A stretch of 64,000 bases of DNA from Lyophyllum atratum (Eukaryota > Basidiomycota > Agaricomycetes > Agaricales > Lyophyllaceae): contig JACGCN010000034.1 of assembly GCA_014905825.1 (NCBI GenBank), positions 434,001-498,000 on the forward strand. Direction: 5' to 3'. Of the stretch, positions 49,446-60,879 are shown in pieces. Numbering within the stretch: the stretch's first letter is position 1; each line of letters starts with the position of its first letter. The notes below the pieces were generated by a model that saw nothing but the letters and a program-made list of their open reading frames with translations, made no database searches and had not been told where the DNA came from. Both the position numbers and the translations under genes were made by a program.

Positions 49446-49640
49446 TCACTCCTTGCAGCAGGCCCAGCAGGCCCCAAGTAGTTGAGGGGACGAACCACCG
49501 CTGCAAACGGGAGGGGATGGGGCACATTGACGGTCGCAAACGAGACCTGTACTGCGCGCCGTAGGTGATGCGCCGTGGACGCCAACAGTATAGACTGCGG
49601 TCAGTGCGGCGACGAAGAAGGGGGTAATGGAAAGCTTCAT
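49446..49640 (-). CDS. Small cysteine-rich secreted protein, 64 residues
   Basis: Single exon. A clear signal peptide (MKLSITPFFVAALTAVYTVG, likely cut after VHGA) is followed by a mature chain of about 40 residues with six cysteines spaced C-x3-C-x6-C-x11-C-x2-CC-K, ending CCKE. The spacing is identical to that of the protein at 10194-10424, and the signal peptides also match in their first residues (MKLSIT against KFTIT), so the two are paralogues. Six cysteines could form three disulfides. The frame is open 59 codons further upstream, but the signal peptide fixes the start at 49640. A TATA-like AGATATAAAG lies about 230 bp upstream on this strand. Role unknown: effector, antimicrobial or surface protein are all possible. 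Confidence 0.75.
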   Translation of the reverse strand: MKLSITPFFVAALTAVYTVGVHGASPTARSTGLVCDRQCAPSPPVCSGGSSPQLLGACWACCKE

Positions 49641-50733
49641 CTGCCATAGGGTGAAGTGGAGTTTTAGCTGGTTAATTGGGTTTCTGGGAGACATGCTTAC
49701 ATCGAATAATGCTGATGTCGACGAATAAATCTCTTGCTCAAAGGTGTTGGATAGTGCTCTGATGAAGGGTCGTCGGTCTCCGAAGAGGGTTGAATGTGGC
49801 TGATAGATGCTACTCACGGTCGTTCAAGTTGGGACTGCTGAGGGATGCGGAGTCAAACACGACATCCCTTTATATCTTTCCGGAGGTTCGAGCGAGCGTG
49901 TATCACGGAGCTGGCTGGGCCCTGCGTACTCCTGCACAGCGACGCCGGTCTGGTCGGATATATCTTGGTCCCTTTGGAGCTTTAACCACACAGTGATAGT
50001 TTATGGAGACAGTCTACTGCCGAGGCGGTTACTTGGCATCCGACTCGGAAAGCTTCCAATTTTTGGATCATCTTGATGGACTTGTTTGTGTCATCCAGTC
50101 GTATGAGGCAATGCGGGAATGTGTTTCCGCGGCGAACCAAAGGAGAATACCGTTCCAGCAGGCCGCTGCACTGTTGCCGCTTCAGTAGCTCTCACCTCAA
50201 CTAACCAAGTGTTTCTAAGCTCTTTTTGCCTTAACGTTTGTACCTGGTGACTTGCTTGGGTGAAGAGGAATTCTGCCTCGCATGGTAAGCACCGTTAGGG
50301 CGTTGTTATTAGAACATCCCTTTTTCGCGTTAGCAGATACGCGTAAGAAGCATTCTATACCGGAGGCCGATCCGCATGGTGAACGGCGATAGTGAGCCAA
50401 GGACTCAAAGTCGTAGAAAGCTGCGGGCTCCTTCAAATCTCAATAGGAGCAGACTTGGTTCCTTGGAGAAAGAAGCAGCGAGAATATTTGGTCGTAAGAC
50501 TACGTGAAGATGTCGGTGGGATAATTACAGACTGGATGACCGTCGTCGACTGTGTCACTGTAGACACTGGAGGACATTGGAGGACGTTGGGATTGGCCCC
50601 TATTGCCCCGTCGCGTGAAACGCGTGTCACGGTGGTGTCGCGACGCGTACGCTCACGTGACTGAGCATCTTCGTTTAGGCCAGGGCCTTTCACCGCTGCG
50701 TCCTAACTAGTAACCACCACAACGGCCTCCACG
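49641..50733. promoter_or_regulatory. Divergent upstream region of the secreted protein and PIF1 genes
   Basis: 1.1 kb between divergent starts. It holds the TATA-like element at about 49866-49875 (minus strand) and a short direct repeat GGAGGACATTGGAGGACGTTGG at about 50569. No gene seen. Confidence 0.4.
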
Positions 50734-53065
50734 ATGTCTAAGAGCGCGCAATCTGGGCTGCGCACCTTAAAACGCGATTTTTCATCCTCGTCGATGTCGC
50801 AGTCGTCCGAGATCGAGTGGCTGCCGACTCCGCCCCAAACCGAGACCGCCCCAAAGCTTACTGGCGCCCAGCAGCGCCTAAAGAATATCCAGGATGCCCT
50901 TGCCGGGAACCCCTCACTACCAAGAGGACAAGCTCTCGTGGACTCGAAGGGTGTCAACAAGCGGACGAGCCCCGTGTCGACCGATGGCCCTGACGCGAAG
51001 AAATCAAGACAGCTGCCGCCGTCGTGGAAGCACAATGACAGTGACCCGTTGTCTGCGCCCAGTTTTTCGTCCATGCCGACATCGTCGAACTCTCAGAGGT
51101 CAAGGCCTGTGCCATCGACACGTACACCTACATCGGCATCGGGCAGCATTGCGGACTGTTTCGCATCGAAGAAGTCAAAAGTCGCAGCGGTCTTTTTGAG
51201 TCAAGAGCAACTCCAAATTCTCAAACTCGTATCAGAGGGCGAAAGCATCTTCTATACCGGTAGTGCCGGTATGCATGTATTCTATATTTCCGCCCCTGTG
51301 GCATTTCTGACGTCGGTCGTAGGAACTGGGAAGTCTGTGCTCTTGCGCGAAATCATAAGGACGTTGCGCAAGAAACATGTCAAGAGCCCTGATGCTATTG
51401 CAATCACAGCGTCAACGGGTATCGCAGCATGTAACATTGGCGGCGTGACGATTCACTCGTTTGCAGGTATTGGATTAGGGATCGAGAGTGCAGAGGACCT
51501 AGCGATAAAGATACGGAAGAATAAGAAGGCGAGCACGCGGTGGCAGAGGACGAAGGTACTCATCATCGACGAAGGTATGTCCTTTCCCTGAGCCTTATTA
51601 CGCATATATTCATACGTTTCCAGTGTCTATGGTTGACGGTGAATTATTCGACAAACTGTCACGCATTGGCAGTAAACTGCGAAAGAACATTGCGCCGTTT
51701 GGTGGGATCCAGGTACGTGTTTTTTAGTACTTCTAATATTCTCAAACGCTTAATGTTTCTCATAGATAATTGTGACTGGAGACTTCTTCCAGCTACCACC
51801 AGTCACAAAGGGCAATGCCGAAGTCAAGTTTGCCTTTGAGGCTTCGCTATGGAAGGAGACAGTCAAGCATACGTATAATCTTACAAAAGTCTTCCGGCAA
51901 AAGGATGAGGGTGCGTACCCTCGATCTGTTTCATCGAGGCGCATCGACGAACCTTTTTGAAATGCAGAATTCATCGATATGTTGAACGAGATGAGGTTTG
52001 GACAGCTAAGTCCCAAGTCGATCGCGAAGTTCAGAAGTCTGTCGCGACCGATCCAGTACGAAGATGGACTCACGGCCACAGAACTGTGAGTCCCCCAATC
52101 CTGCTCATGCATCGACTCCAGCCCTGACGCGAAGTCCCCAACACAGATTTCCACGGCGCGAAGACGTTGATCGCTCAAATTCGACGCGTATGACGCATCT
52201 CCAAACGCAAGGGGATCGATACACCTCAATTGACGGCGGTACCATTCAGGATGAAAACCAGAAGCAGAAGATGCTCGCGAATTTCATGGCGCCGCGCGAC
52301 CTCCACCTGCGCATCGACGCGCAGGTCATGCTCATCAAGAACGTCGACGAGACCCTCGTCAACGGCAGTATGGGCCGCATCGTGCGATTTGTTGACCCCG
52401 CCGTATATGGCACCGAATATGACATCGACGGTGCATTCACCTCCGAGGGGAGCGTCATTGGTACTGCTACTGCTATATCAAGTGTGGGCACCGCAGCGAA
52501 GACGAAGAAGGCGGCGGGCGCGGGGCAGGCAAAGCTATATCCTGTGGTTGAGTTTAGTATTCCTAGTGGGGGGAGAAGGATGTTTTTGGTTATGCCTGAG
52601 GTGTGGAAAGTGGAATTGCCGAATGGAGAGGTGCAGGTGTCAAGAACTCAGGTATGCATTTTCCATTCATTGCTTCTTGCTCAAGGGTTTGTTCTCATTG
52701 TTACTCTACAGCTTCCACTGATTTTGGCGTGGGCAATGAGTATACACAAATCGCAAGGTCAGACACTGGATCGCGTCAAGGTTGACTTAGGCAAGGTGTT
52801 CGAGAAGGGTCAGCATTTTCTTTTCACCTTGTCGAATTCAATTAACTCACCCTCTACTGGCTCTTTAGGTCAAGCATACGTGGCGCTTTCCCGTGCGACG
52901 TCCCTTGCAGGTCTGCAAGTGCTCAACTTCGATCCCAACAAGGTCCGTACTGCCTACGTGTTTCTTATGACTTGTAGCTCACGGACGCCTATGATCCAGG
53001 TCAGAGCGCACCCGAAAGTCGTGGTCTGGAGCAAGACTTTGAAGACAATCGATCTAGATGAATAG
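50734..53065 (+). CDS. PIF1: PIF1-type 5'-3' DNA helicase
   Basis: ATP-dependent superfamily 1B helicase acting on G-quadruplexes, telomeres, replication forks and mitochondrial DNA. The ATG at 50734 begins a disordered Ser/Pro-rich head (about 150 residues). Helicase motifs follow in order: [20 protein letters not shown]; Walker [15 protein letters not shown], split by an intron after [23 protein letters not shown]; Walker [48 protein letters not shown]; the [18 protein letters not shown] block; and [20 protein letters not shown] with [20 protein letters not shown]. All catalytic motifs are intact. About eight exons. Between [13 protein letters not shown] residues near 52440 and KLYPVVEF there is an Ala/Lys-rich insert. 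No clear mitochondrial presequence, so a mainly nuclear form is likely. The final residues are DLDE. Confidence 0.94.
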
Positions 53066-53705
53066 ATGGATGGGTTAAGACTCGGATGATTTCATTGCAT
53101 GCTTTGACTTTATCATCATACATTTAGAATCGGGACGTGAAGACATCATTTCACTAATGTATAGCAGTAGGTTCGTAGTGCTTGATGAACATGGCGCTGT
53201 ATTAATCCTCTCTGTGGCTGTGGTGATACGATGTGTCGACCTTGGGCGCGGTTTTCAAGGTATGGCACCACTGCTCCTGCCCGTTTTTGTAAGTACACAT
53301 CATACAAGAGAATGCTAATGTCAATAATGATCGATTGAGCTCGCGTCGCATAGGCGAGTGGTCGCGAGGTCAGTGACAAGTAATAATAATTGGATTCACT
53401 GACCAGCGTCTCTCCAGCTACCCACCCGAATGAGTCGCCCATTTTCCAAGAAATATTGCCTTGCCTTCAACAGCAAATATCTCACTCTAGATCGAGTGTA
53501 CGGCTGCTCTAAGGCGCATACAGCACTTTAGGAAGTGTAGCGCACATTGGTGGCGACCACGGATATATGTTAGCGGTCCGCCCCTTGCGCTTCTCTATAG
53601 TTGTTCACGGGCCGCCATGCCTTGTGATCTTCACCTCGAGCGCTATGAATAAATAGCACACCAACGAAGCTTGGACCGAGCGACGTCTTCACTAACTTTC
53701 ACAGG
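53066..53705. other. Intergenic; esterase promoter region
   Basis: 3' flank of PIF1 and upstream region of the esterase gene. An AATAAATA element lies about 60 bp before the ATG at 53706. No gene seen. Confidence 0.45.
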
Positions 53706-56074
53706 ATGCTCCTCAGCTTGACCTCGGTGCTTTCATTATCCCTCTTGATCTTACCTGGGACAATAGATGGAGTCACTACTCGACCACTAACCTCGCCATT
53801 GGGACCTGTAATTAACCTGGGATATGCCGCGTTTGCTGGAAACACGACATCGCCAACTGGGGAGGAGAACGGACCAGTCGCTTTCTATGGGAATATACCG
53901 TATGCACAACCGCCCCTAGGCGACTTGAGGTTTAGAGCTCCGAGGCTGCTGGATGAAAGAGCTGTCGCATCTCGAGTTGAAGATGCAAGGGGGTGGGGAC
54001 CGCCGTGTATTCAGAGACCTGCTGCAGTCGGCATTGGGTCAGAGGGTAAGCCGGTTCAATCATCCTCCGGATTCCTTTGCGTCACCGTTTTGAACCGTGA
54101 CTTGGGGATTCTAGATTGCTTGAGGTTGAATATCTGGAAGCCGACAAATGCTACTAGCAGCGACAGACTTCCTGTGGCTGTATATATTCATGTGAGTCTC
54201 AGACCTGGTGGAAGCCAAGACTCCCTATACATGTTATATTACATAGGGAGGCGGGTTTTACTTTAATGTTAGTGAGCATACGTCGTACCAAGGCAGCAAG
54301 CATGTCGATGGCTTCGTTACAGTCGCCCCAAGGGTTCCCAATGAACAACTGGGTAGCTCAACATCCAGGTGGGATAGTTGGTGTATCTATGGCCTACCGT
54401 ATGAGCCTGCTTGGGTTTTTGGGTGGCTCTACAGTCGCTGCAGATGGCGATCTCAACACAGGACTCCTCGATCAACGAGCGGCTTTGGAATGGATTCAGC
54501 GACACATCGCACAGTTTGGGGGGGACCCAGACAATGTCACGATCTATGGTGAGAGTGCAGGTGGTGCGAGTGTAGTGATGCAGATTGTCGCATACGGAGG
54601 TAATCCCGGTTCCTCCTTTCCTAAGACGTGCCTAAATTGGGGATCTGTCGGGAGGTTCGAAGCCTGTCCCTTTCAAGAGGGCGACTGCGCAATCTATCGG
54701 ATTTGGACCTACGCGCACGCCCGATCAGATCGAGGCGTCTTTCGGCGAGTCCTCTCTTTACCACCACCCCATTGGTGCTCCTTACTTTGATCTCTTCCAT
54801 AGTCAACGCTGCTAGCTTCGCTGGCTGCCCTACATCTGGGCGGCAGGCTATGACCTGCCTTCGCAGTGCTTCAGTCGGTGAAAGGAATTTTCTTGCAGTT
54901 ATTTCTGATGATACTGACCCCGAGACTTCTATGAAGGTGCCCTTGTGAGCGCCGTCAATCGCGTTCCCAATGGTGCATTTGCCCCTGTCATCGAAGGGCC
55001 ATCTGGGTTCCTCCCTGACCTGCCTTCGCGTCTCATCACTGCTGGGAAATTTAGCAAGGTCGATTTTGTTGGTGGACATTGCACAGGCGACGGAAAGTCC
55101 TTCGCTGTTGGGAAACCGGATGACTTCCAGGTAGACGACGATATTCGAAGGTTAGTATTCTCGAGATGGCCTGGGGTGGTGAGTCTGCCTTGCGCATTGT
55201 CAGAAGGCATTCCTAATGCATGAGTGGCAGTCGAACGCTACGATCGACAAGGCGTTAGCATTATACCCCGCTCCCGGCACTAGCGGGAGTTCGTTTGCGA
55301 CACAGTGGGATCGTGCGTCAACAATGGCTGGCGAGATTGTTTTTTCGTGCATGTTCGTGACTATCAGGCTTATGATTTTAGAGTTGACTTGAGGGTTGAA
55401 TACAGGGATTGGTTTCTTGCCGAAAGTCTCCTAGCCAAAGGGGTGAAAAATATCTACTCGTACAGGCACGCACGGTCACTTCGTTATGCCTTGGCAGATC
55501 GTCTGATGCTGTTCTTCCAGTTGGAACGCCCCCGACACCGTGCTCTACAATGCAAATCCGTACCGAGGAGCGGCGCACACTTCCGACTTATATTACCTCT
55601 TCGAAGGTCAGGCTGATCCGCCATGTTCTGGAAAGCTTTGATTCATTTTCGTCTCAGGGACCAAGTAAGTGGCATATCTCGGGTTTGATTGCCATTTAAA
55701 TGCACGGCATCCTCGTAGCCCGATTGCCAACGCAGGGAATACGTTCACGCCCTTCAACACAGTAAGGCTTGATCGTAAATCTTCTAACCTCGCGTGGAAT
55801 TGACTGTCTTGAATAGAGTGAGGCCTTGCTGGCAGCAGAAGCAATAGCTTTCTGGACGTCCTTTGCTGCCACGGGGAATCCCTCTGCAGATAAAAACCAA
55901 GGATCCCCAACGTGGGACACATTCTTATCGCCTGTAAACAACCCCCGCCGTTTAGTTCTCACGCGAGGGAATAACACGTCGACGAAGTCGGCAATGGAAG
56001 ATGTAACGACCGCAGAAGCTGAAAGGTGCCGGTTTTGGATGAGCGAAGACGTTGTGGCTGAGACTCGTGTATGA
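53706..56074 (+). CDS. Secreted type-B carboxylesterase/lipase
   Basis: Serine hydrolase of the alpha/beta fold. A signal peptide (MLLSLTSVLSLSLLILPGTI) is followed by GPVAFYGNIPYAQPPLGDLR, DCLRLNIWKPTNATSSDRLP, an oxyanion-hole glycine run, GVSMAYRMSLLGFLGGSTVA, and the nucleophile elbow VTIYGESAGGASVVMQIVAY. Behind the elbow several introns must be removed: near 54599 (GTAATC donor), at about 54752-54820, and at about 54881-54942, after which ALVSAVNRVPNGAFAPVIEG continues in frame. Later blocks are DFVGGHCTGDGKSFAV, WNAPDTVLYNANPYRGAAHT with the catalytic His in the last exons (GAAHTSDLYYLFEG), and the C-terminal AEAIAFWTSFAATGNPSADK. One intron near 55492 seems to use a GC donor. With these junctions the gene is intact; substrates may be lipids, sterol esters or plant esters. 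Confidence 0.8.
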
Positions 56075-56283
56075 TACAAGGATCTGTACAGAAGCCTTGG
56101 GATATGAAAGACGTAAACTTCGTTTGAACCCTTTCAAAGAATTGAGGAGCGGCTGACAGACCGCCCTGAAAGGCTCTGGAGACTGCATCGCCATCTGCTA
56201 ATAAGCAGTGCGTTCCGGTCCGATTGAGACTTCCAGGTTGACGTTTTAGAGGGCATCCAAAACCGGAGATGATCTCCGCAACT

Positions 56284-57477
56284 TTATTCCTGCCTCGTGT
56301 GGCTGATCCCCATGTCCAACGATAAAAAGCAGACCTTCACCGTTCGCAAACAACCACGGTTGTTCCGCGCCAGGAACTCATCTATTTGACGACATGGAGC
56401 CCACACGAATGTTTCCGCCTTCGCAACTGCCTCCTTTCTGGAAGATGACCAGGTCGACAGAGATATCTCGACCTCCTCGAGAGGGAGGTGGGTAGTCGTG
56501 TTGGTGAGAAGACGAGCAATCCCTTGAGCGGGTGAGAAGGATGTAGTCTGCCTGAAGTCGGAGAAATGAAGGGACTGTAAGTTGGGAAAAAGATCGAGCT
56601 TAACTTCGCTATCCGAGGAGGCTAGATTAAGAATCGGATGAGCCTCCTGCTCTAAGGGTATATTGATTACGATGATGCTTACCGCGATATTAATTTAACC
56701 CGCAATGTAGTCCAAGATGTACGAGAGAGGGTCCGCATTGGCGCAGCAGCCGCTCTGTAAAGTTGCATCTGTCTATAAGCAACCGACGAAGGTGATCGAG
56801 TTTGATGGGAAAAGAGGGGTGAAACAATAATTTTATACCGCCGCGAGTATCCACTCCCAGGGATTCCAGATGAATGGATTAAGGGATAGGGATTTCCTGC
56901 TCTTCGAGCATGCGCACGGTCAAGACGGCTGAATTGAAGATACTGAGGTGTTTCAGACCGGGAGTTCGTCCAAAAAATAAGGCCAATTCCGATGGAGAGC
57001 CGAATACGGATGTTTCGATGACAATGTGGGTGATAGAAGGCTGCTGCAGCAACTTGGAAACTCGCTGTTGAAAGTCACCTAGATAGTTGGACCAATTTCC
57101 AAGGTTGGCACGGAATTTTTGCAGATTGTTGAGCTTCGACAACACCAGAGCAAGTGCTTCGGCAATTTCCTTTGAATCGAATCTTGTCTCGGTGAAGTAA
57201 GCTTGGATGCGCAGGTCGGGCGTTCGAATATGGGCGACAATATGCGGCGAGCTGACTAAGAAATCATGGAAGTGCTTGTCTGCGCCGATCTTGATACATA
57301 CGCCAGCCCTTCCGAAGCGAATGACCTTCCCAGGACCTCCGAGGGTAAGGATTGTTGCCACCCATGAACGACAAACAGGGGAGCATTGAGGAGCGTGGCG
57401 GCATCTTCATCCAGTTCATTTAGAATAGCAACCACAAGCTCTTGCGGTAGGTTGAGACCAAGCGCTGCAGAGAACAT
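56284..57477 (-). pseudogene. Broken F-box/LRR protein gene
   Basis: The ATG at 57477 begins an F-box (LNLPQELVVAILNELDEDAA). At about 57386 one base is missing: in the next frame the F-box continues as CSPVCRSWVATILTL, the usual second half. This second frame runs on through LRR-like segments (KLNNLQKFRANLGNW, FGRTPGLKHLSIFNSAVLTV) to a TAA at 56879-56881, directly after EEQEIPIP. In-frame sequence with coding character continues past that stop (SIHLESLGVDTRGGIKLL, KLDHLRRLLIDRCNFTERLL) to a second stop near 56697. A four-base TAAT-like duplication there shifts the frame again, and coding continues with INIPLEQEAHPILNLASSDS and LFPNLQSLHFSDFR to a TAA at 56284. Three lesions make a pseudogene much more likely than sequencing error. 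F-box proteins of this type would be SCF ubiquitin ligase adaptors. Confidence 0.8.
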
Positions 57478-58771
57478 TCTCGACTTGGTAGGCGGGTAGT
57501 AGGGTTCCTTCTAAAATTAATCTTTGTACCTGCCTAGAGAGTGGACCAGGGTAATCGGGCACATCAAAAGCGACCAAGTGGACATGACTGGTTTCTCGCC
57601 GGATGTAAGATGAGGATCTTAGTTCTAGTGAGCCCGTGTAGTGCGGGATTTCACTTGCGTCCTGGAGATGGACTATCTCGGCGTCTTCTGAGTTATCTAC
57701 CTTGGTCCGTTCGACTGAAACCTTGCTAACGCTCCTAAAGTTTCGCGATGACCCAAAAGTGCTTGAGCTTTTTTAAGGCGGCACAACCGATCTGCAACGT
57801 AAACTGATCTTCTTTCCGAGCACATAAGAAGTGGATAGACGCTTGTCGCATGTACACGGATGTGATGTTATCCCATCCTTGCGCTATAGTTCGATGCAAT
57901 GTGGGACTACGAGCTTCATGACTTGGCGCAGCGTGTGCGACTGACCTAGTGACCGATGCTGTATATAGAGGCAAATTGATACCTTCTCTTTAGCTGTGGC
58001 TAAGTGTGGTCCCCTATGGGGGTCGGTCGGTGGCGGGGGAGGGGACCCAGACTGGAATAGCGGGAGGTCAAGGCATTCCTGGTCCACTTGATTGTAGGCT
58101 GGAGGCGACGGATGCGGCCGAGCGTTTGCGAATAGAAGTCGAGATTGGACAAGACAAAAAAATCTTACAAGTAGTCAATAAGTGTGTGAGGACAGCGTTC
58201 CCAGTTGCGAATTCGGAGCGAGTCTAGCGATGGGGGTTGCACGAGCAATTTCGGGAAGAGATCGACGACAAGGGTCGGAACGTAGAAGATGGCAGTACAA
58301 GTCAACCTAGATGAAAAAAGACTATGAGTACCTGTGAGTTTATTACTGGGGTAATTGCAGTGAGAAGCGTGCAAACCGAGAGCCTGGTACTTTGAGGAGT
58401 AGGGAAACGCGGGGACGTTCGTGGGCAGCGTGCGCGAAGCAGAAGAGCTAAATCCGGACCTGTACAAAAGGGTGAAAGTCAGTTGGTCGGTTCCTCAGGA
58501 CATGGGGATTTAAGGTGATTTTGGTAGACATGCGAAGCGATCGATGACGGCGTGCGAAGGGTATAGGGGGCAGGGCAGGGGCGGCGGGGGGCAGGAATTC
58601 AGCCTCCTGGAAATAAATTCAGCTAACGGGGGACATTGAAGGTGCGAACTTACTTCATTCTCAGGCATCATTTAATAGGGGAATCTGTCGATAGGGAGAA
58701 TTGTCAGCCATCCGAGGACCATCGTCTCCAGCAATTTGTGACGTCCTGCGCCCCAAAGAAAGCTGTCCTCC
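57478..58771. other. Intergenic with unsupported frames
   Basis: 1.3 kb. A G-rich tract (GGGCAGGGCAGGGGCGGCGGGGGGCAG-type, about 58568-58596) may form a G-quadruplex. The minus-strand frame 58165-58467 has some coding feel but no start or splice context I can defend. Confidence 0.4.
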
Positions 58772-59374
58772 TCAACTTCGTCCCGACTTCTTGAGAAGCA
58801 GCATACCGCGCCTGAATTTGTGGACTGCAGATGATGACGCCTTCCTACCGGCCGAAATCGTCTTGAGGATCGCGCGGCGAGCCTGATGAGGTATCCATCG
58901 GGAAGATTGTTCTGGCACTTCCGCACGGGAGGTGTACAAGCCCTCGCGACAAAATTCGCCAAGTTTCTGACCGCCTTCAGAGCTCCCTGGTAGTTCGACC
59001 GCGCCCCTAATTTTGGTATCGCCCGACCCACCATCATATGTGGTCTCTGTAACAGCGAGATTGTTCGCGTTTGAAGACTCAAAGCTGTCGGGAGGGTAAG
59101 TCACAGCGAATGCAGGGTGAAGGCCAAAGGCGATGAGGTGGTCTTCAGGGCGGGGGGCAGTGGTAGCGATAGGAGCTATGGTCGAATCCCAGTATGCTTC
59201 CGGCTCAGGATAGACTCTGCAAGTGAGCACATAGAAGCGGTGGATGCGTTCATCGGTTCCGATCTCGACGTCGTTGAAGTTGATCACCAGTCCAGCTGGA
59301 AGAGGAGGCCTTGCGTAGGTAATGGTACCAAGACCGGCAGGGCTGGAAAATGAAGTGGGAAGATATAAGCGCAT
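58772..59374 (-). CDS. Hypothetical 200-residue protein
   Basis: Single-exon frame with an ATG at 59374. The first half looks like a compact beta-type domain (PPLPAGLVINFNDVEIGTDE, then RFYVLTCRVYPEPEAYWDST and DHLIAFGLHPAFAVTYPP). The C-terminal third is basic (RWIPHQARRAILKTISAGRK, then a KFRRGMLLLKKSGRS tail). No signal peptide or membrane helix. Third-position composition is coding-like and no overlapping frame is as long. I do not recognise the family; an intron near the 3' end is possible. Confidence 0.5.
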   Translation of the reverse strand: MRLYLPTSFSSPAGLGTITYARPPLPAGLVINFNDVEIGTDERIHRFYVLTCRVYPEPEAYWDSTIAPIATTAPRPEDHLIAFGLHPAFAVTYPPDSFESSNANNLAVTETTYDGGSGDTKIRGAVELPGSSEGGQKLGEFCREGLYTSRAEVPEQSSRWIPHQARRAILKTISAGRKASSSAVHKFRRGMLLLKKSGRS

Positions 59375-60256
59375 TCTGCGGGGTTTTTGAATGAGAAATC
59401 GCGCTTGGAAGTTTATTTTTGCGGGCAGGGGTGGTTATATATCAAGAGTAGGAAGTGGTCACAGTCTTAGTCTAAGTTAGGAGTAGAGGGACGCTTGAGG
59501 GCCTTTAATGGTGAATATCATCACGTGGTCGTCTTTGGGGATAGGAGGCAGCCTGGCCCCGCTACTAAGCTAGCGTTTCTGCTACGGGCCGCCATTCATC
59601 CATGGCTCAGTGAAGTTGCAATGAAGTATGAGTCGAAGGCACGATATCATGTAAAACTGGCATAAAAATATGGAATATTGAGTCAGACGTTGGGTACAAG
59701 TCGAACAACATCTATACGGCGATTGTAAGATAATCCACTCTATGCTCGATTTTTTGAGCTCCTACAATAGATGTGAAAAGGGGACATCCATAAGAGTCGT
59801 ATGCGCTTCTTGCAATGACAGGAAGCTGGACTCTCAGCCCGGCTTGAGCCTGGCTTCCGTTTCACTGACGGTGAGTGAACAATGTCCAAATAGAGACAAG
59901 CATCGTCCATTGTTCTAAATTTAGTGAAGCTTCTTCTGTTATCTATGTACATTGTACACCGCTTGTATTCGTTGCCAGACACGAGCTCATAGTACTACTG
60001 TCATGTTCTTTGTCCGCCCAAGTTAGCTTAATGCACAGCTCCTTGTCCCCGCTGTGGCTATTGTCCAAGAAGCCTTGATATAAGGCTCGTACGTCCATCT
60101 CCCTCTACCCCTAGCGCGATCTGGATTGCCCCACTTCTTCCACTCGACTGTTTAACGAAGACGACGACGACACACACCAAAGTACACTCTGATACTTCCC
60201 CACACTCGTTCACAGCATCTTCCCTCGTTCAGTAACATTAACAGAAGAATACAGTA
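59375..60256. promoter_or_regulatory. Divergent upstream region; TATA and CT-rich leader of the 81-residue gene
   Basis: A TATAAGG box at about 60079-60085 is followed by pyrimidine-rich sequence (CCATCTCCCTCTACCCCT) and CA-rich leader up to the ATG at 60257, a layout usual for strongly expressed fungal genes. The rest (59375-60070) holds no recognisable gene. Confidence 0.5.
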
Positions 60257-60560
60257 ATGGCTGTCGTCTCCCACCTCTCTCCTCACTTCTTCATGGATGA
60301 GCAATCCGAAAGATCCAGGTCAGCTGCTCTTCATCTTAAGGCGCAATATCAAAGTGTTTACCTCTTGTCTATACAGCTTTCATAGTGCAACCAGCAGCAC
60401 ACACACTTCTCGCTCACGGCACGTCCGGCGCCAAGTTGTCCAGCTGTGGAAGCTCGTCACAGGCACAACCCGCAAACATCAGCGTGCCTCCTTTATCCCA
60501 CCCGACTTCGTGTTGGTCACCTCCCGCAGGCGTAGCGCCATCATGCACCCGGCGTACTAA
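60257..60560 (+). CDS. Small two-exon gene, 81 residues
   Basis: Exons 60257-60318 and 60377-60560 around a 58-nt GTCAGC...ATACAG intron, in phase. The product starts MAVVSHLSPHFFMDEQSERS and continues with a basic region (SRSRHVRRQVVQLWKLVTGT, then RKHQRASFIPPDFVLVTSRR) ending AIMHPAY. No signal peptide or known domain. Support comes from the TATA box and pyrimidine-rich leader upstream, the in-phase intron and the absence of competing frames. The first few codons fit a good Kozak context (AGTAATGG). Function unknown. Confidence 0.5.
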
Positions 60561-60879
60561 AATCCTCGCTCAATGGCACCGTCCCATGCATCCATTCCAA
60601 CCCATATGCCGTTTCCATGAACTTTATGACAAAAGCCTGGGGCTACCCATCGACCGATAGATCTACCTCCCACTAATTATCCCTGGACGATATCTTGTTG
60701 TAAAACACAAAGCTGGACTTTAGATGCACGTTGATAGAATTGGTAACTACATACCCCTACCTTATTTTTGTATTATTCGCTACTCCACTACACCATTAAT
60801 ACACTCGAATTACCCATTGACTATCATCAGCGGTCGTGTTCTCGTCCAAACCTCTGGCTACCACTAGAGTGGCTGTTGC
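60561..60879. other. 3' flank of the 81-residue gene
   Basis: AT-rich flank of about 320 bp before the retrotransposon relic. Nothing recognised. Confidence 0.4.

Noticed and set aside
54600..54960. Apparent stop codons and frame changes in the esterase gene, first taken as pseudogene lesions
   Set aside because: Three short introns with plausible ends restore a continuous frame with family-typical residues on both sides.
58165..58467. 100-codon minus-strand frame with leucine-rich end
   Set aside because: Might be an F-box/LRR fragment, but no ATG-proximal domain and no workable intron were found.
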